Origin: Actibacterium sp. XHP0104
GTDB lineage: Bacteria; Pseudomonadota; Alphaproteobacteria; Rhodobacterales; Rhodobacteraceae
DNA: 64,000 nucleotides
Direction: 5' to 3'
Assembly (NCBI RefSeq): GCF_025751515.1
Contig: NZ_JAOWLE010000007.1
Coordinates: 87,093 to 151,092, forward strand
Below the pieces are notes generated by a model. It made no database searches. It saw nothing but the letters and a program-made list of their open reading frames with translations, and was not told the origin of the DNA. Position numbers and translations under genes: made by a program. This document shows, in pieces, positions 17,744-25,999 of this stretch (its first letter is position 1; each line of letters opens with the position of its first letter).

Positions 17744-18685
17744 TTAGGTCAGCGCCCATAGCCCAAGCACCGCCGCCAGCGCAACCAGCATCCGCAGGTA
17801 AAGCCGCAGCCCGCGCCGCAGGTCGGCGGGGCCGGGATCGGGGGCGTCGGCATTCACCCAGGGCTCAGGCGAGACCCGGTCGCCATAGCTGCGCGGCCCC
17901 GACAGGCGCAGGTGCAGGGCGCCGGCCATTGCGGCCTCGGGCCAGCCGGCATTGGGCGATCGGTGGTGGCGCGCGTCGCGCAGGATCGACCGCAACGCGG
18001 TCAGCGGGCGGGGCGAGGCCAGCGCGAACAGCAGCCCCGTCAGCCGCGCCGGGATCAGGTTGACCGCGTCGTCGATCCGCGCCGCGGCCTTGCCGAAATA
18101 TTCATACCGGTCGGACCGGTGACCGATCATCGAATCCAGCGTGTTGATCGCCTTGTAGGCCGCGATGCCCGGCAGGCCGGCAACCGCCCCCCAGAACAGC
18201 GGCGCCACAATCCCGTCCGAGCTGTTCTCGGCCAGGCTTTCCAGCGCGGCACGGGCCACCCCGGCCTGATCCAGCGCGGCCGGGTCGCGCCCGACGATCA
18301 TCGACACCGCCTGTCGCGCGCCGGGCAGGTCGCCCGCGCCAAGGGGGCGGGCCACGTCGGCCACGTGGGTATACATCGACCGCGCCGCGACCAACGGCCA
18401 GGCCAGCAGCCCGGTCAGGATTGTGCCCGGCCAGCCGCCGGGCAACAGCGTCATCAGCACCAGCCCCGTGCCCGAGGCAGCCGCGATCACCGTCAGGCTG
18501 GCGGTCAGCCCGGCGCCGAACTGCTGGGCGGGGCTGTCATCGGGGTGGTTGTTGCGGGCCTCAAGCCGCGCGATCAGCGCGCCAAGCCAGGTCACCGGGT
18601 GGCCGATGTGCGCATAAAGCGGCGCGGGCCAGCCGATCAGCGCATCCAGCGCCAGGGCGATGATCATCGCGGCGGGCCAGTTCAT
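17744..18685 (-). CDS. cobD: adenosylcobinamide-phosphate synthase (CbiB type)
   Basis: Integral membrane protein of 313 residues that joins aminopropanol phosphate to adenosylcobyric acid. The start NWPAAMIIALALDALIGWP and the motif ALIGWPAPLYAHIGHPVTWLG are diagnostic; ESLAENSSDGIVAPLFW and YKAINTLDSMIGH are further CbiB signatures. Several hydrophobic segments are visible, including one at the C-terminus. The start at 18685 overlaps the stop of the threonine kinase gene (ATGA). Confidence 0.93.
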   Translation of the reverse strand: MNWPAAMIIALALDALIGWPAPLYAHIGHPVTWLGALIARLEARNNHPDDSPAQQFGAGLTASLTVIAAASGTGLVLMTLLPGGWPGTILTGLLAWPLVAARSMYTHVADVARPLGAGDLPGARQAVSMIVGRDPAALDQAGVARAALESLAENSSDGIVAPLFWGAVAGLPGIAAYKAINTLDSMIGHRSDRYEYFGKAAARIDDAVNLIPARLTGLLFALASPRPLTALRSILRDARHHRSPNAGWPEAAMAGALHLRLSGPRSYGDRVSPEPWVNADAPDPGPADLRRGLRLYLRMLVALAAVLGLWALT

Positions 18686-19509
18686 CGCGCGCCTCCCGCG
18701 TCGAATTGCAGGAGGCGGGTGAAACCGGCCTCGCGCAGTTGATTGCGGCCATGGGGTGGCACGGCGCCGGGCGCAAAGATCAGCCCGCGCGCCGATCCGG
18801 TATGGGCCATGACCCATCCCAGTGCGCTAAGGCTGCGGGCCAGGTCTGCGGTCGGGTCATTGCCGGGGCCGCGCAGGGCGATGTTGCGTCGGGCCGATTG
18901 GCTGGCCAGCGCGGCTAGGCGGGGCAGGTTCGCGTCCTGCGCCGCCGCGTGCCAGTTGGGCAGCAGGTCGGCGATATCGGCGAAATCGGCGTCTGTCGGA
19001 TCGGTGCGGTGGGCGGGGCCGTGGAATCCGCCCAGCACTGTGAACCGGGGCAGGGGCGGCAGGGTGCCAAGCACCTGCGCGCGGCGTGAGGCCCAGAGCA
19101 GCCGCTCGGGGCAGGGGAACATCAGCGGGTCGGTCGCGCCCTCGATCGTTAGGCAGGCGCGGGCCAGTGTCTGGGCGTCGATGCCCGGTGCCGCCGCGCG
19201 GGCCAGTGCCACCAGCGCCGCCGTCGAGGCCCCCGCGCCGCCACCGGGCGGCATATCGGCGTGCAGCACGAACCGGCCGCGAGGCGGCGCGCCGATCAGG
19301 TCGAACAACCGCCGCAGATCGGACGGGCCGATCAGCCGGGGCCGGGCCAGCAGGGACAGGCCGCGCGCCGGTCGCGCGCTGACCCGCATCGCCAGTTCCG
19401 GGCAGGGCAGCGAGATCAGCGCCACCGGCCCATGCGGCCCCATGCGGCCCTGGATCAGCTCTCCGAAATGGCCGTTGATCCGCAGATGTGATGCGCGCGG
19501 GGCAATCAC
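18682..19509 (-). CDS. GHMP kinase, probable L-threonine kinase (PduX-like)
   Basis: GHMP-family kinase of 275 residues. The N-terminus contains the GELIQG motif used by PduX, and the ATP loop PPGGGAGAST is at residues 87-96. Members beside cobC and cobD are inferred to phosphorylate L-threonine to L-threonine-O-3-phosphate, the substrate of CobC. The gene overlaps cobD and the phosphatase gene by four bases each, which strongly supports a cobalamin role. Database names for homologues are often the unhelpful propanediol utilization protein. The specificity for threonine is inferred, not visible. Confidence 0.78.
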   Translation of the reverse strand: MIAPRASHLRINGHFGELIQGRMGPHGPVALISLPCPELAMRVSARPARGLSLLARPRLIGPSDLRRLFDLIGAPPRGRFVLHADMPPGGGAGASTAALVALARAAAPGIDAQTLARACLTIEGATDPLMFPCPERLLWASRRAQVLGTLPPLPRFTVLGGFHGPAHRTDPTDADFADIADLLPNWHAAAQDANLPRLAALASQSARRNIALRGPGNDPTADLARSLSALGWVMAHTGSARGLIFAPGAVPPHGRNQLREAGFTRLLQFDAGGAR

Positions 19510-20072
19510 CCAGAGACCTCGCGGATGACGAACCCGTCGCCGGGCAAAAAGGTGATCCGGGTCAGCGACAGCGGCGCGATCTCAAAGCTTAGCGCGCCGG
19601 GGACGGTGCCGGTCGCCATGGCCAACGCGGCGCGGATGGTGCCGGCATGGGCGACCACGGCGATGTCGCCGCCGGTGGCTAGGGCACGCAGCGCGGGGAT
19701 GGTGCGAGCGCAGAGATCGGCAAAGCTTTCGCCGCCGGGCGGGCAATGCGTGGCCAGGGCCTCGCGGGTCATCGGGCCAAGGTCGGGCAGGGAATCATAG
19801 GGCTGGTCTTCCCAGGCGCCCAGGTCCTGTTCCCATAGCGCGGGCAGGGTCTCGGGCACGCGGTCGGGCCAGATTCTCGCGGCGGTTTGCAGGCAGCGCA
19901 GGGCCGGGCTGGCGACGATCCGATCGGGGGCGGGCAGGCGGTCGCGCAGGGCCGTAAACGTCCTTGAATCGCTGCAATCGGCGGGCAGATCGCGCCGCCC
20001 ATAGGCGCGCCCGTCGCCCATCACCGGGGCATGCCGGATCAGCATCAGATTGGTCGTCGTGGTGTCCGGCAT
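19506..20072 (-). CDS. histidine phosphatase family protein, probable alpha-ribazole phosphatase
   Basis: Protein of 188 residues with the phosphoglycerate-mutase-type catalytic start LMLIRHAPV and the second histidine in VVAHAGTIRAALA. CPPGGESFADLCAR is typical of the branch that includes alpha-ribazole-5'-phosphate phosphatase. I place the start at 20072, with AAGGGG ten bases upstream; longer frames extend into the divergent cobP gene. Its position at the head of the cobD-cobC unit and opposite cobP supports removal of phosphate from the nucleotide-loop precursor, but other small phosphoesters cannot be excluded. Confidence 0.75.
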   Translation of the reverse strand: MPDTTTTNLMLIRHAPVMGDGRAYGRRDLPADCSDSRTFTALRDRLPAPDRIVASPALRCLQTAARIWPDRVPETLPALWEQDLGAWEDQPYDSLPDLGPMTREALATHCPPGGESFADLCARTIPALRALATGGDIAVVAHAGTIRAALAMATGTVPGALSFEIAPLSLTRITFLPGDGFVIREVSG

Positions 20073-20123
20073 CGGTGACAAGCCCCTTTCCATCGACGCC
20101 CATATCTGCTTTTTCGTCGCGCC

Positions 20124-20639
20124 ATGAGCAAGACGATACTGATCACCGGGGGTGCCCGTTCGGGCAAAAGCGCGCTGGCCGAGGCCCGTGTTCTGGCGCT
20201 GGGATCGCCCGCGATCTATGTCGCGACCGCGCAGGTTTTGGATGCTGAAATGGCCGATCGTGTCGCCACCCATCAGGCGCGCCGGGGCCCGGAATGGCAG
20301 GTGGTGCAAGAGCATTTGAACTTAGTTCAAACTTTGCGCGAAACCGATGGCGGCGGGCCTCGGTTGGTTGATTGCCTGACGCTGTGGCTGACCAACCTGA
20401 TGCTGGCCGAACGCGACTGGCGGGCCGAGATCGACGTGTTGATCGAGGCGCTGCCCGCGCTGTCTTCTCCGGTGGTTCTGGTCACCAACGAGGTGGGGGC
20501 GGGCATCGTGCCCGAGAATGCGCTTGCTCGGGCGTTTCGGGATGCGGCAGGCCTTTTGAATCAAAGGGTTGCGGCGATTTCCGACGAAGTAACACTGGCC
20601 GTTTGCGGCCTTCCGCTAAAGGTGAAACCCCATGCTTGA
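20124..20639 (+). CDS. cobP: adenosylcobinamide kinase / adenosylcobinamide-phosphate guanylyltransferase
   Basis: Bifunctional enzyme of 171 residues (CobP in aerobic producers, CobU in Salmonella) that phosphorylates adenosylcobinamide and then transfers GMP to it. The P-loop ILITGGARSGKSALAE lies at residues 5-20. VDCLTLWLTNLML and VTNEVGAGIVPENALAR are family signatures. It diverges from the phosphatase gene with 51 bases between the two starts, so the promoters overlap. It overlaps the next gene by eight bases. Confidence 0.94.
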   Translation: MSKTILITGGARSGKSALAEARVLALGSPAIYVATAQVLDAEMADRVATHQARRGPEWQVVQEHLNLVQTLRETDGGGPRLVDCLTLWLTNLMLAERDWRAEIDVLIEALPALSSPVVLVTNEVGAGIVPENALARAFRDAAGLLNQRVAAISDEVTLAVCGLPLKVKPHA

Positions 20640-21651
20640 TACGCTGCCCCGCTTTGCCAATCTGGCCGAAATTCCGGCGCTTGCAGATGCCTTGCCGACC
20701 GTCGATGCCCAGTCAGCCGAGGCCGCGCGCGCCCGGCAGAACGTGTTGACCAAGCCGCCCGGATCGCTGGGCCGGCTGGAAGAACTGGCCGAGTTCATGG
20801 CCGGCTGGCGTGGCACCGCGCGGCCACAAATCGACACCGCGCAGGCGCTGGTTTTCGCGGGCAATCACGGCATCTGTGCGCAGGGTGTGAACCCCTATCC
20901 GCAAGAGGTCACCGCCCAGATGGTGGCGAACTTTCAGGCTGGCGGGGCGGCGATCAACCAGCTGTGCCGCGCCAACGGGGCAGAGCTGTCGGTGGTGCCG
21001 TTGAACCTTGCATCGCCCACCGCCGATTTCACCCAGGGCCCCGCGATGACTGAGGCCGAGACGATCGAGGCGATGAATATCGGCGCCGAGTCGGTCGACA
21101 CCTCGGCCGATGTTCTGATCGTGGGCGAGATGGGCATTGGCAATTCGACGGTTGCCGCCGCGCTGGCCGCTGCCGTGTTCGGGGGTGATGTTGCGGCCTG
21201 GGTCGGACCGGGCACCGGATCTGATACGGAGGGGCTGGCGCGCAAGATCGACGCGATCACGCGCGGGTTGGCGCGGCATGCGGACAGCTCGGGCATGACG
21301 GTTCTGGCAGCGCTGGGCGGGCGCGAGCAGGCGGCGATCTGTGGTGCCGTTCTTGCCGCGCGCGCGGCGCGTGTGCCGGTGGTGCTGGATGGGTTCATCT
21401 GCACCGCCGCGGTGGCGCCGCTCTATGCTGCCGACCCGCGGCTGCTTGATCACTGCATGGTCGGTCATGTCAGCGCCGAGCCGGGCCATCGCCTGTTGCT
21501 GGAGGCGATGGGCAAGCAGGCGATCCTGGCGTTCGACATGCGGCTGGGCGAAGGCTCGGGCGCGGCGCTGGCGCTGGGCATTCTGCGTTCGGCGCTGGCC
21601 TGCCACAACGGCATGGCGACCTTTGGCGAGGCCGGGGTGTCCGAGGCATGA
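20632..21651 (+). CDS. cobU: nicotinate-nucleotide--dimethylbenzimidazole phosphoribosyltransferase
   Basis: Enzyme of 339 residues (CobU in Pseudomonas naming, CobT in Salmonella) that makes alpha-ribazole phosphate from dimethylbenzimidazole. Signatures seen are KPPGSLGRLEELA near residue 40, VFAGNHGICAQGVNPYP, GEMGIGNSTVAAAL and the C-terminal RLGEGSGAALALGILR, whose glutamate is the general base in this family. It is translationally coupled to the genes on both sides (overlaps of eight and four bases). The name should not be confused with the cobaltochelatase subunit CobT. Confidence 0.94.
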   Translation: MLDTLPRFANLAEIPALADALPTVDAQSAEAARARQNVLTKPPGSLGRLEELAEFMAGWRGTARPQIDTAQALVFAGNHGICAQGVNPYPQEVTAQMVANFQAGGAAINQLCRANGAELSVVPLNLASPTADFTQGPAMTEAETIEAMNIGAESVDTSADVLIVGEMGIGNSTVAAALAAAVFGGDVAAWVGPGTGSDTEGLARKIDAITRGLARHADSSGMTVLAALGGREQAAICGAVLAARAARVPVVLDGFICTAAVAPLYAADPRLLDHCMVGHVSAEPGHRLLLEAMGKQAILAFDMRLGEGSGAALALGILRSALACHNGMATFGEAGVSEA

Positions 21652-22397
21652 GCCTGCGCGCCCGTCTGGCCGAGGCCCAGATCGCGGTCATGTTGCTGAC
21701 GCGATTGCCTGCCGGGCGGATCCCGGGCACCGCGCCGGGCATGGGCGCCTCTGCCTGGGCTTGGCCGCTGGCGGGGTTTCTGGTCGGCGGGCTGTCGGCG
21801 ATGGGGTTTGCGGGGGCTGCGGTGCTGGGTCTGCCGGTGATGGTGGCGGCGCTGTTGGCGGTTGCCGTGGCGATGTTGGCCACCGGCGGGATGCACGAAG
21901 ACGGTCTGGCCGATCTGGCCGATGGCTGCGGCGGCCGTGACCGCGCGCGCAAGCTGGAGATCATGCGTGACAGCCGGATTGGCAGCTATGGCGTGCTGGC
22001 GTTGTTAATCGTGGTCGGGCTGCGTGTTGCGGCCATGGCCGAACTGGCGACGCCGCATCTGGTGGTGCCTGCGCTGATCGGGTTGGCGATGGTCAGCCGG
22101 GCGGGGCTGGCGCTGTGGCTGGCGGTGCTGCCGCCGGCGCGCGACGACGGTTTGGGCCGGTCGGCGGCGCAGGTGCGCCCGGTCGGGATCGCGGTGGCGC
22201 TGATCGCGGGCCTGGCGGGAATGGTCGCGCTGTTGGGCGCGGGCGGTTTGGTGCTGGCGCTGGTGGTGCTGGCGGCGGGGGCCTTGGTCGCGCTGTTCGC
22301 GATGCGGCAAATCGGCGGCCAGACCGGCGACGTTCTGGGCGCGATCCAGCAACTCTCTGAGGTGGCAGGCTGGCTGGCGCTGCTGGTGTTGGTCTAG
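21648..22397 (+). CDS. cobV: adenosylcobinamide-GDP ribazoletransferase
   Basis: Polytopic membrane protein of 249 residues (CobV, CobS in Salmonella) that joins adenosylcobinamide-GDP to alpha-ribazole, the last assembly step. It has LTRLPAGRIPG near the N-terminus, the metal-binding motif GGMHEDGLADLADGCGGR with clustered acidic residues, KLEIMRDSRIGSYGV, and multiple hydrophobic helices rich in Leu, Val and Ala. It ends the cobP-cobU-cobV unit; 151 bases follow before nasT, without a clear terminator. Confidence 0.93.
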   Translation: MSLRARLAEAQIAVMLLTRLPAGRIPGTAPGMGASAWAWPLAGFLVGGLSAMGFAGAAVLGLPVMVAALLAVAVAMLATGGMHEDGLADLADGCGGRDRARKLEIMRDSRIGSYGVLALLIVVGLRVAAMAELATPHLVVPALIGLAMVSRAGLALWLAVLPPARDDGLGRSAAQVRPVGIAVALIAGLAGMVALLGAGGLVLALVVLAAGALVALFAMRQIGGQTGDVLGAIQQLSEVAGWLALLVLV

Positions 22398-22548
22398 GGG
22401 TGCCCCGCGCAGGTTCAGATCGCGGATTGATCAGAATCCTGCCCGGATGACTGATATTTGGGCAGTTTGCGCGCCGATGCTGCAACTGCGAATGCGCCCT
22501 CTTTACATTCCCCGCCGCGATGCTCTGGCTGGCGTCATGTCTGGAGCC

Positions 22549-23121
22549 ATGTCCATCATAGTTGTCGAACCCGACCGGGATCGGGCGTTGCAGATCGTCG
22601 ACAGTCTGCGCGAGGCCGGCGACTATGACATTCACGTCATTGCCGAGGCCACCGGGCTGGCGCGGCAAATCCAGCGGCGCAATCCCGATGTGGTGTTGAT
22701 CGACCTCGAAAACCCGTCGCGCGATATGCTTGAGGAACTGGCCCTGGCCTCGGGGCCGCAAGAGCGCGCGGTGGCGATGTTTGTCGATCGCTCGGCCGAG
22801 GGGCTGTCGGCGGCGGCGATCGAGGCGGGCGTGTCGGCCTATGTGGTCGATGGCATGCAGCCGCAGCGGATCAAGCCGATCCTGGATGCGGCCATCGCGC
22901 GGTTTCGCATGTTTCAACGGATGCGCACGGAACTGGCCGAAACCAAGCGCGCGCTTGAGGAACGCAAGGTCATTGATCGCGCCAAGGGCATGTTGATGAA
23001 GGCGCGCGGCATCGGCGAGGACGAGGCCTATGCCCTGTTGCGGCGCACCGCGATGGATACCGGCAAGCGCGTGCCAGAGGTTGCGGCGGCGCTGGTCACG
23101 GCGGCGGGGTTGCTGTCATGA
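22549..23121 (+). CDS. nasT: ANTAR-domain antiterminator NasT
   Basis: RNA-binding response-regulator-like protein of 190 residues. A receiver-like domain (residues 1-120, Asp52 in VVLIDLENP) is followed by a coiled linker and an ANTAR domain (about 130-188: AKGMLMKARGIGEDEAYALLRR). In nitrate-assimilating proteobacteria NasT binds a two-hairpin leader RNA and prevents termination; NasS holds it inactive without nitrate or nitrite. The start is uncertain: the ATG at 22549 matches the family N-terminus, though an ATG at 22537 is possible. The stop overlaps nasS. The upstream 151-bp gap holds its promoter, which I could not define. Confidence 0.9.
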   Translation: MSIIVVEPDRDRALQIVDSLREAGDYDIHVIAEATGLARQIQRRNPDVVLIDLENPSRDMLEELALASGPQERAVAMFVDRSAEGLSAAAIEAGVSAYVVDGMQPQRIKPILDAAIARFRMFQRMRTELAETKRALEERKVIDRAKGMLMKARGIGEDEAYALLRRTAMDTGKRVPEVAAALVTAAGLLS

Positions 23122-24293
23122 AGGCGGCGACGCTGAACGTGGGTTTCATGCCTCTGGTCGATTCCGCCGCGCTGATCGTGGCGCAGGAAATCGGGTTCGC
23201 CGCCGAGGAGGGCATCGCGCTGAACCTGCGGCGGGCGCCGTCCTGGTCGTCGCTGCGCGATCTGCTGTGTTTTGGTCATGTCGAGGCGGCGCATATGCTG
23301 TCGCCGGTGCCTGTGGCCGCGGCCATGGGGCTGGGCGGTGTGGGCGTGCCGTTGTCGGTGCTGTCAGTGCTGTCGGTGAATGGCAATGTGATCGGGGTCA
23401 GCACCGCGCTGGCGCAACGATTGCGCGCGGCGGGGCACGACTTTGATTTTCTTGACGCGGCCAAGGCCGGGCGGGCGCTGATCGCCGAGGCGGGGCGTGG
23501 GTTGCGCATCGGCGTGCCGTTTCCGTTTTCGATGCATTCCGAGCTGTTGTTCTATTGGCTGACGGCCCTGGGTCTGCCGGCGCCGCAGGGTGTCGAGATC
23601 CGCACCGTGCCGCCGCCGCTGATGGCCGAGGCGATCAAGGCGGGCGAGATCGACGCCTTTTGCGTGGGCGAGCCGTGGGGGTCGAAGGCGGTTGAAAACG
23701 GCGACGGGCATCTGTTGTTGCCGGGCGCTGCGATCTGGGCTTTTGCGCCGGAAAAGGTATTGGCGGTGCGGTCGGACTGGGCCGAGGCCGAGGCAGAGCT
23801 GCGCGATCGCCTGATCCGGGCGGTCTGGCGCGCGGGGCGGTGGCTGGCCCAGCCGTCATCGCTGACCCTTGCGGCCGAGTTGCTCAGCCGACCGGCCTAT
23901 CTGGATCTTGCCCCCGAAATCATCGAGCGCGCGCTGACCGGGCGGCTGGTGATTTCCCCCGAGGGCGAAGAGCGCGAGGTGCCCCGGTTTTTGGAATTTC
24001 ACGCCGGGGCCGCCAGTTTCCCGTGGCGCAGCCAGGCCGAATGGATCGGGGCGCAACTGGCCGCGCGCACCGGGCTGGACCGGGCCGCCGCCGCGCGGCT
24101 GGCGCGCGATACGTTCCGCAGCGATCTGCACCGCGCCGCACTGGCGCCGATCGGGGCCGATCTGCCGGGGGCCTCCAGCAAGGTCGAGGGCGCGCTGGAC
24201 ATGGATCTGGCCGTGCCATCGGAATCAGGGCGGCTGTTTCTGTGCCGTGATGCGTTCTTTGATGGCCGAGTCTTTGAGCCTTGTGCCGGGTGA
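23118..24293 (+). CDS. nasS: nitrate/nitrite sensor NasS
   Basis: Protein of 391 residues of the NrtA/CmpA periplasmic-binding fold but without any signal peptide, so it is cytoplasmic, as expected for the sensor that binds nitrate or nitrite and releases NasT. Shared binding-protein features include VEAAHMLSPVPVAAAMGLG, IRTVPPPLMAEAIKAGEIDAFCVGEPWGSKAV and a late PSSKVEGALD. It overlaps nasT by four bases. Its stop codon is followed at once by the leader hairpin that NasT should bind, so the leader promoter may lie inside its last codons. Confidence 0.9.
   Translation: MKAATLNVGFMPLVDSAALIVAQEIGFAAEEGIALNLRRAPSWSSLRDLLCFGHVEAAHMLSPVPVAAAMGLGGVGVPLSVLSVLSVNGNVIGVSTALAQRLRAAGHDFDFLDAAKAGRALIAEAGRGLRIGVPFPFSMHSELLFYWLTALGLPAPQGVEIRTVPPPLMAEAIKAGEIDAFCVGEPWGSKAVENGDGHLLLPGAAIWAFAPEKVLAVRSDWAEAEAELRDRLIRAVWRAGRWLAQPSSLTLAAELLSRPAYLDLAPEIIERALTGRLVISPEGEEREVPRFLEFHAGAASFPWRSQAEWIGAQLAARTGLDRAAAARLARDTFRSDLHRAALAPIGADLPGASSKVEGALDMDLAVPSESGRLFLCRDAFFDGRVFEPCAG
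24263..24277 (+). promoter_or_regulatory. weak sigma-54-like promoter candidate inside nasS
   Basis: TGGCCGAGTCTTTGA has the -24 GG and -12 TTG elements with correct spacing, though the usual -12 GC reads GA. A start 12 bases downstream would fall near 24289, a few bases before the first leader hairpin. The match is imperfect, and a sigma-70 promoter cannot be excluded. Confidence 0.25.
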
Positions 24294-24332
24294 TGCACAA
24301 AGAATGTGCAAGCGCAGCAATCGATCCGCTGC
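24294..24332 (+). promoter_or_regulatory. tandem ANTAR-target hairpins in the nitrate operon leader
   Basis: Hairpin 1 (24294-24310) has arms TGCACA/TGTGCA around AAGAA; hairpin 2 (24314-24332) has arms GCAGC/GCTGC around AATCGATCC. Each apex contains a six-base run with A first and G fourth (AAAGAA and ATCGAT), the pattern known for ANTAR RNA targets, and only three bases separate them. The strict six-base loop is not perfect in either. A third hairpin (24442-24456, TCCCA/TGGGA) repeats the AAAGA apex just before the terminator. The location between nasS and nrtA makes NasT the obvious ligand. Confidence 0.65.
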
Positions 24333-24466
24333 AATGCGGCATTTCTTGTTCGGCGCGCCAATAATCCTTTGAAACGCCCGCCCGCCGCGGGGCATGATCA
24401 GATCAACGGGCTCGGGGCAATGGCGCCACGGGCCGGACATCTCCCAAAGATTGGGATCAGAGCAAA

Positions 24467-24518
24467 GCCGCTCGACACCTCGCATCATGCGGGGATTGTC
24501 AGCGGCTTTTTTGTTTTT
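24467..24518 (+). terminator. intrinsic terminator in the nitrate operon leader
   Basis: GCCGCT (24467-24472) pairs with AGCGGC (24501-24506), enclosing an inner stem CCTCGCAT/ATGCGGGG, and is followed by TTTTTTGTTTTT. It lies 50 bases ahead of nrtA, so it would stop transcription unless NasT acts. A further hairpin CCCGGAC/GTCCGGG stands between it and the nrtA ribosome-binding site. Confidence 0.85.
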
Positions 24519-24568
24519 GCCCGGACCCTCCTCACCCTGTCCGGGCCCAGGAAAAAGGGGAACGACCC

Positions 24569-25936
24569 GTGAGAAAGATCCTGCTTGGCCTTGCCGCCAC
24601 CACCGCCCTTGTCAGCCCGGGCATCGCCCAGGCGCTGGAGCTTGAGAAAGACGAGCTGACATTCGGTTTCATCAAGCTGACCGACATGGCCCCGCTGGCC
24701 GTGGCCTATGAACAGGGCTATTTCCTGGACGAGGGCCTGTTCGTCACGCTGGAAGCCCAGGCCAACTGGAAGGTGCTGCTGGATGGCGTGATCTCGGGGC
24801 AGCTGGACGGCGCGCATATGCTGGCCGGTCAGCCGCTGGCCGCGACCATCGGTTTCGGCACCGAAGCCCATATCATCACGCCCTTTTCGATGGATCTGAA
24901 CGGCAACGGCATCACCGTGTCGAACGAGGTCTGGGACATGATGCGCCCGCATATTCCCTCGATGGAGGATGGCCGCCCGCAGCACCCGATCAGCGCCGCC
25001 GCGCTGAAGCCCGTGATCGACGAATTCAGCGCCCAGGGCAAAAGCTTCAACATGGGCATGGTGTTTCCGGTTTCGACCCATAACTACGAACTGCGCTATT
25101 GGCTGGCCGCCGGTGGCATCAACCCCGGCTATTACAGCCCCGAGAACATCACCGGCCAGATCGGCGCCGATGTTCTGTTGTCGGTGACGCCGCCGCCGCA
25201 GATGCCGGCCACGCTAGAGGCGGGCACGATCAACGGCTATTGCGTGGGCGAGCCGTGGAACCAGGCCGCCGTGTTCAAGGGCATCGGCGTGCCGGTGATC
25301 ACCGATTACGAGCTGTGGAAGAACAACCCCGAAAAAGTGTTCGGTATCACCGCCGAGTTCGCCGAGGAAAACCCGCAGACCACGCTGGCCGTCACCAAGG
25401 CGCTGATCCGTGCCGCCATGTGGCTGGATGAAAACGACAACGCCAACCGTCCGGCGGCGGTCGAGATCCTGTCGCGTCCCGAATATGTGGGGGCCGATTA
25501 CGAGGTGATCGCCAACTCGATGACCGGCACGTTCGAATATGAAAAGGGCGACAAGCGCGAGGTGCCCGATTTCAACGTGTTCTTCCGCTATAACGCCACC
25601 TATCCCTACTATTCGGATGCGGTCTGGTACCTGACCCAGATGCGCCGCTGGGGCCAGATCGCCGAGGCCAAGCCCGACAGCTGGTATGACGAGGTGGCCA
25701 AGTCGGTCTACAAGCCCGAGATCTATCTCGAGGCCGCGCGCCTGCTGGTCGAGGAAGGCCTGGCCGATGAGGCGGACTTTCCGTTCGACAGCAATGGCTA
25801 CAAACCCGCCACCCCGGCCGAAGACGTGATCGACGGCATCCCCTTCGATGGCACCCAACCCAACGCCTATCTCGACAGTCTGCCGATCGGCCTGAAAGGC
25901 GCGCAGACCGTGGTTGGAAACGAGGTTCAGGGCTAA
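24569..25936 (+). CDS. nrtA: nitrate-binding protein of ABC transporter
   Basis: Periplasmic binding protein of 455 residues of the NrtA/CmpA family. A signal peptide occupies roughly residues 1-22 ([21 protein letters not shown]), followed by [23 protein letters not shown]. Conserved stretches include [32 protein letters not shown] sequence and [14 protein letters not shown]. The start is a GTG with AAGGGG eight bases upstream. It is the first gene after the leader terminator and thus the first to be switched by NasT. A strong stem-loop after it probably sets its level above that of the permease. Confidence 0.93.
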   Translation: MRKILLGLAATTALVSPGIAQALELEKDELTFGFIKLTDMAPLAVAYEQGYFLDEGLFVTLEAQANWKVLLDGVISGQLDGAHMLAGQPLAATIGFGTEAHIITPFSMDLNGNGITVSNEVWDMMRPHIPSMEDGRPQHPISAAALKPVIDEFSAQGKSFNMGMVFPVSTHNYELRYWLAAGGINPGYYSPENITGQIGADVLLSVTPPPQMPATLEAGTINGYCVGEPWNQAAVFKGIGVPVITDYELWKNNPEKVFGITAEFAEENPQTTLAVTKALIRAAMWLDENDNANRPAAVEILSRPEYVGADYEVIANSMTGTFEYEKGDKREVPDFNVFFRYNATYPYYSDAVWYLTQMRRWGQIAEAKPDSWYDEVAKSVYKPEIYLEAARLLVEEGLADEADFPFDSNGYKPATPAEDVIDGIPFDGTQPNAYLDSLPIGLKGAQTVVGNEVQG

Positions 25937-25942
25937 CCCGCC

Positions 25943-25970
25943 GGGCCGCCCACGCCCCTGTGGGCGGCCC
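25943..25970 (+). promoter_or_regulatory. intercistronic stem-loop between nrtA and nrtB
   Basis: Perfect 11-bp arms (GGGCCGCCCAC and complement) with a six-base loop, not followed by a T-run, seven bases after the nrtA stop. It resembles a 3'-protecting element rather than a terminator, since the operon must continue into nrtB. Confidence 0.6.
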
Positions 25971-25999
25971 GTCAGACCCCAGATGGAAGGAACAGGAAC

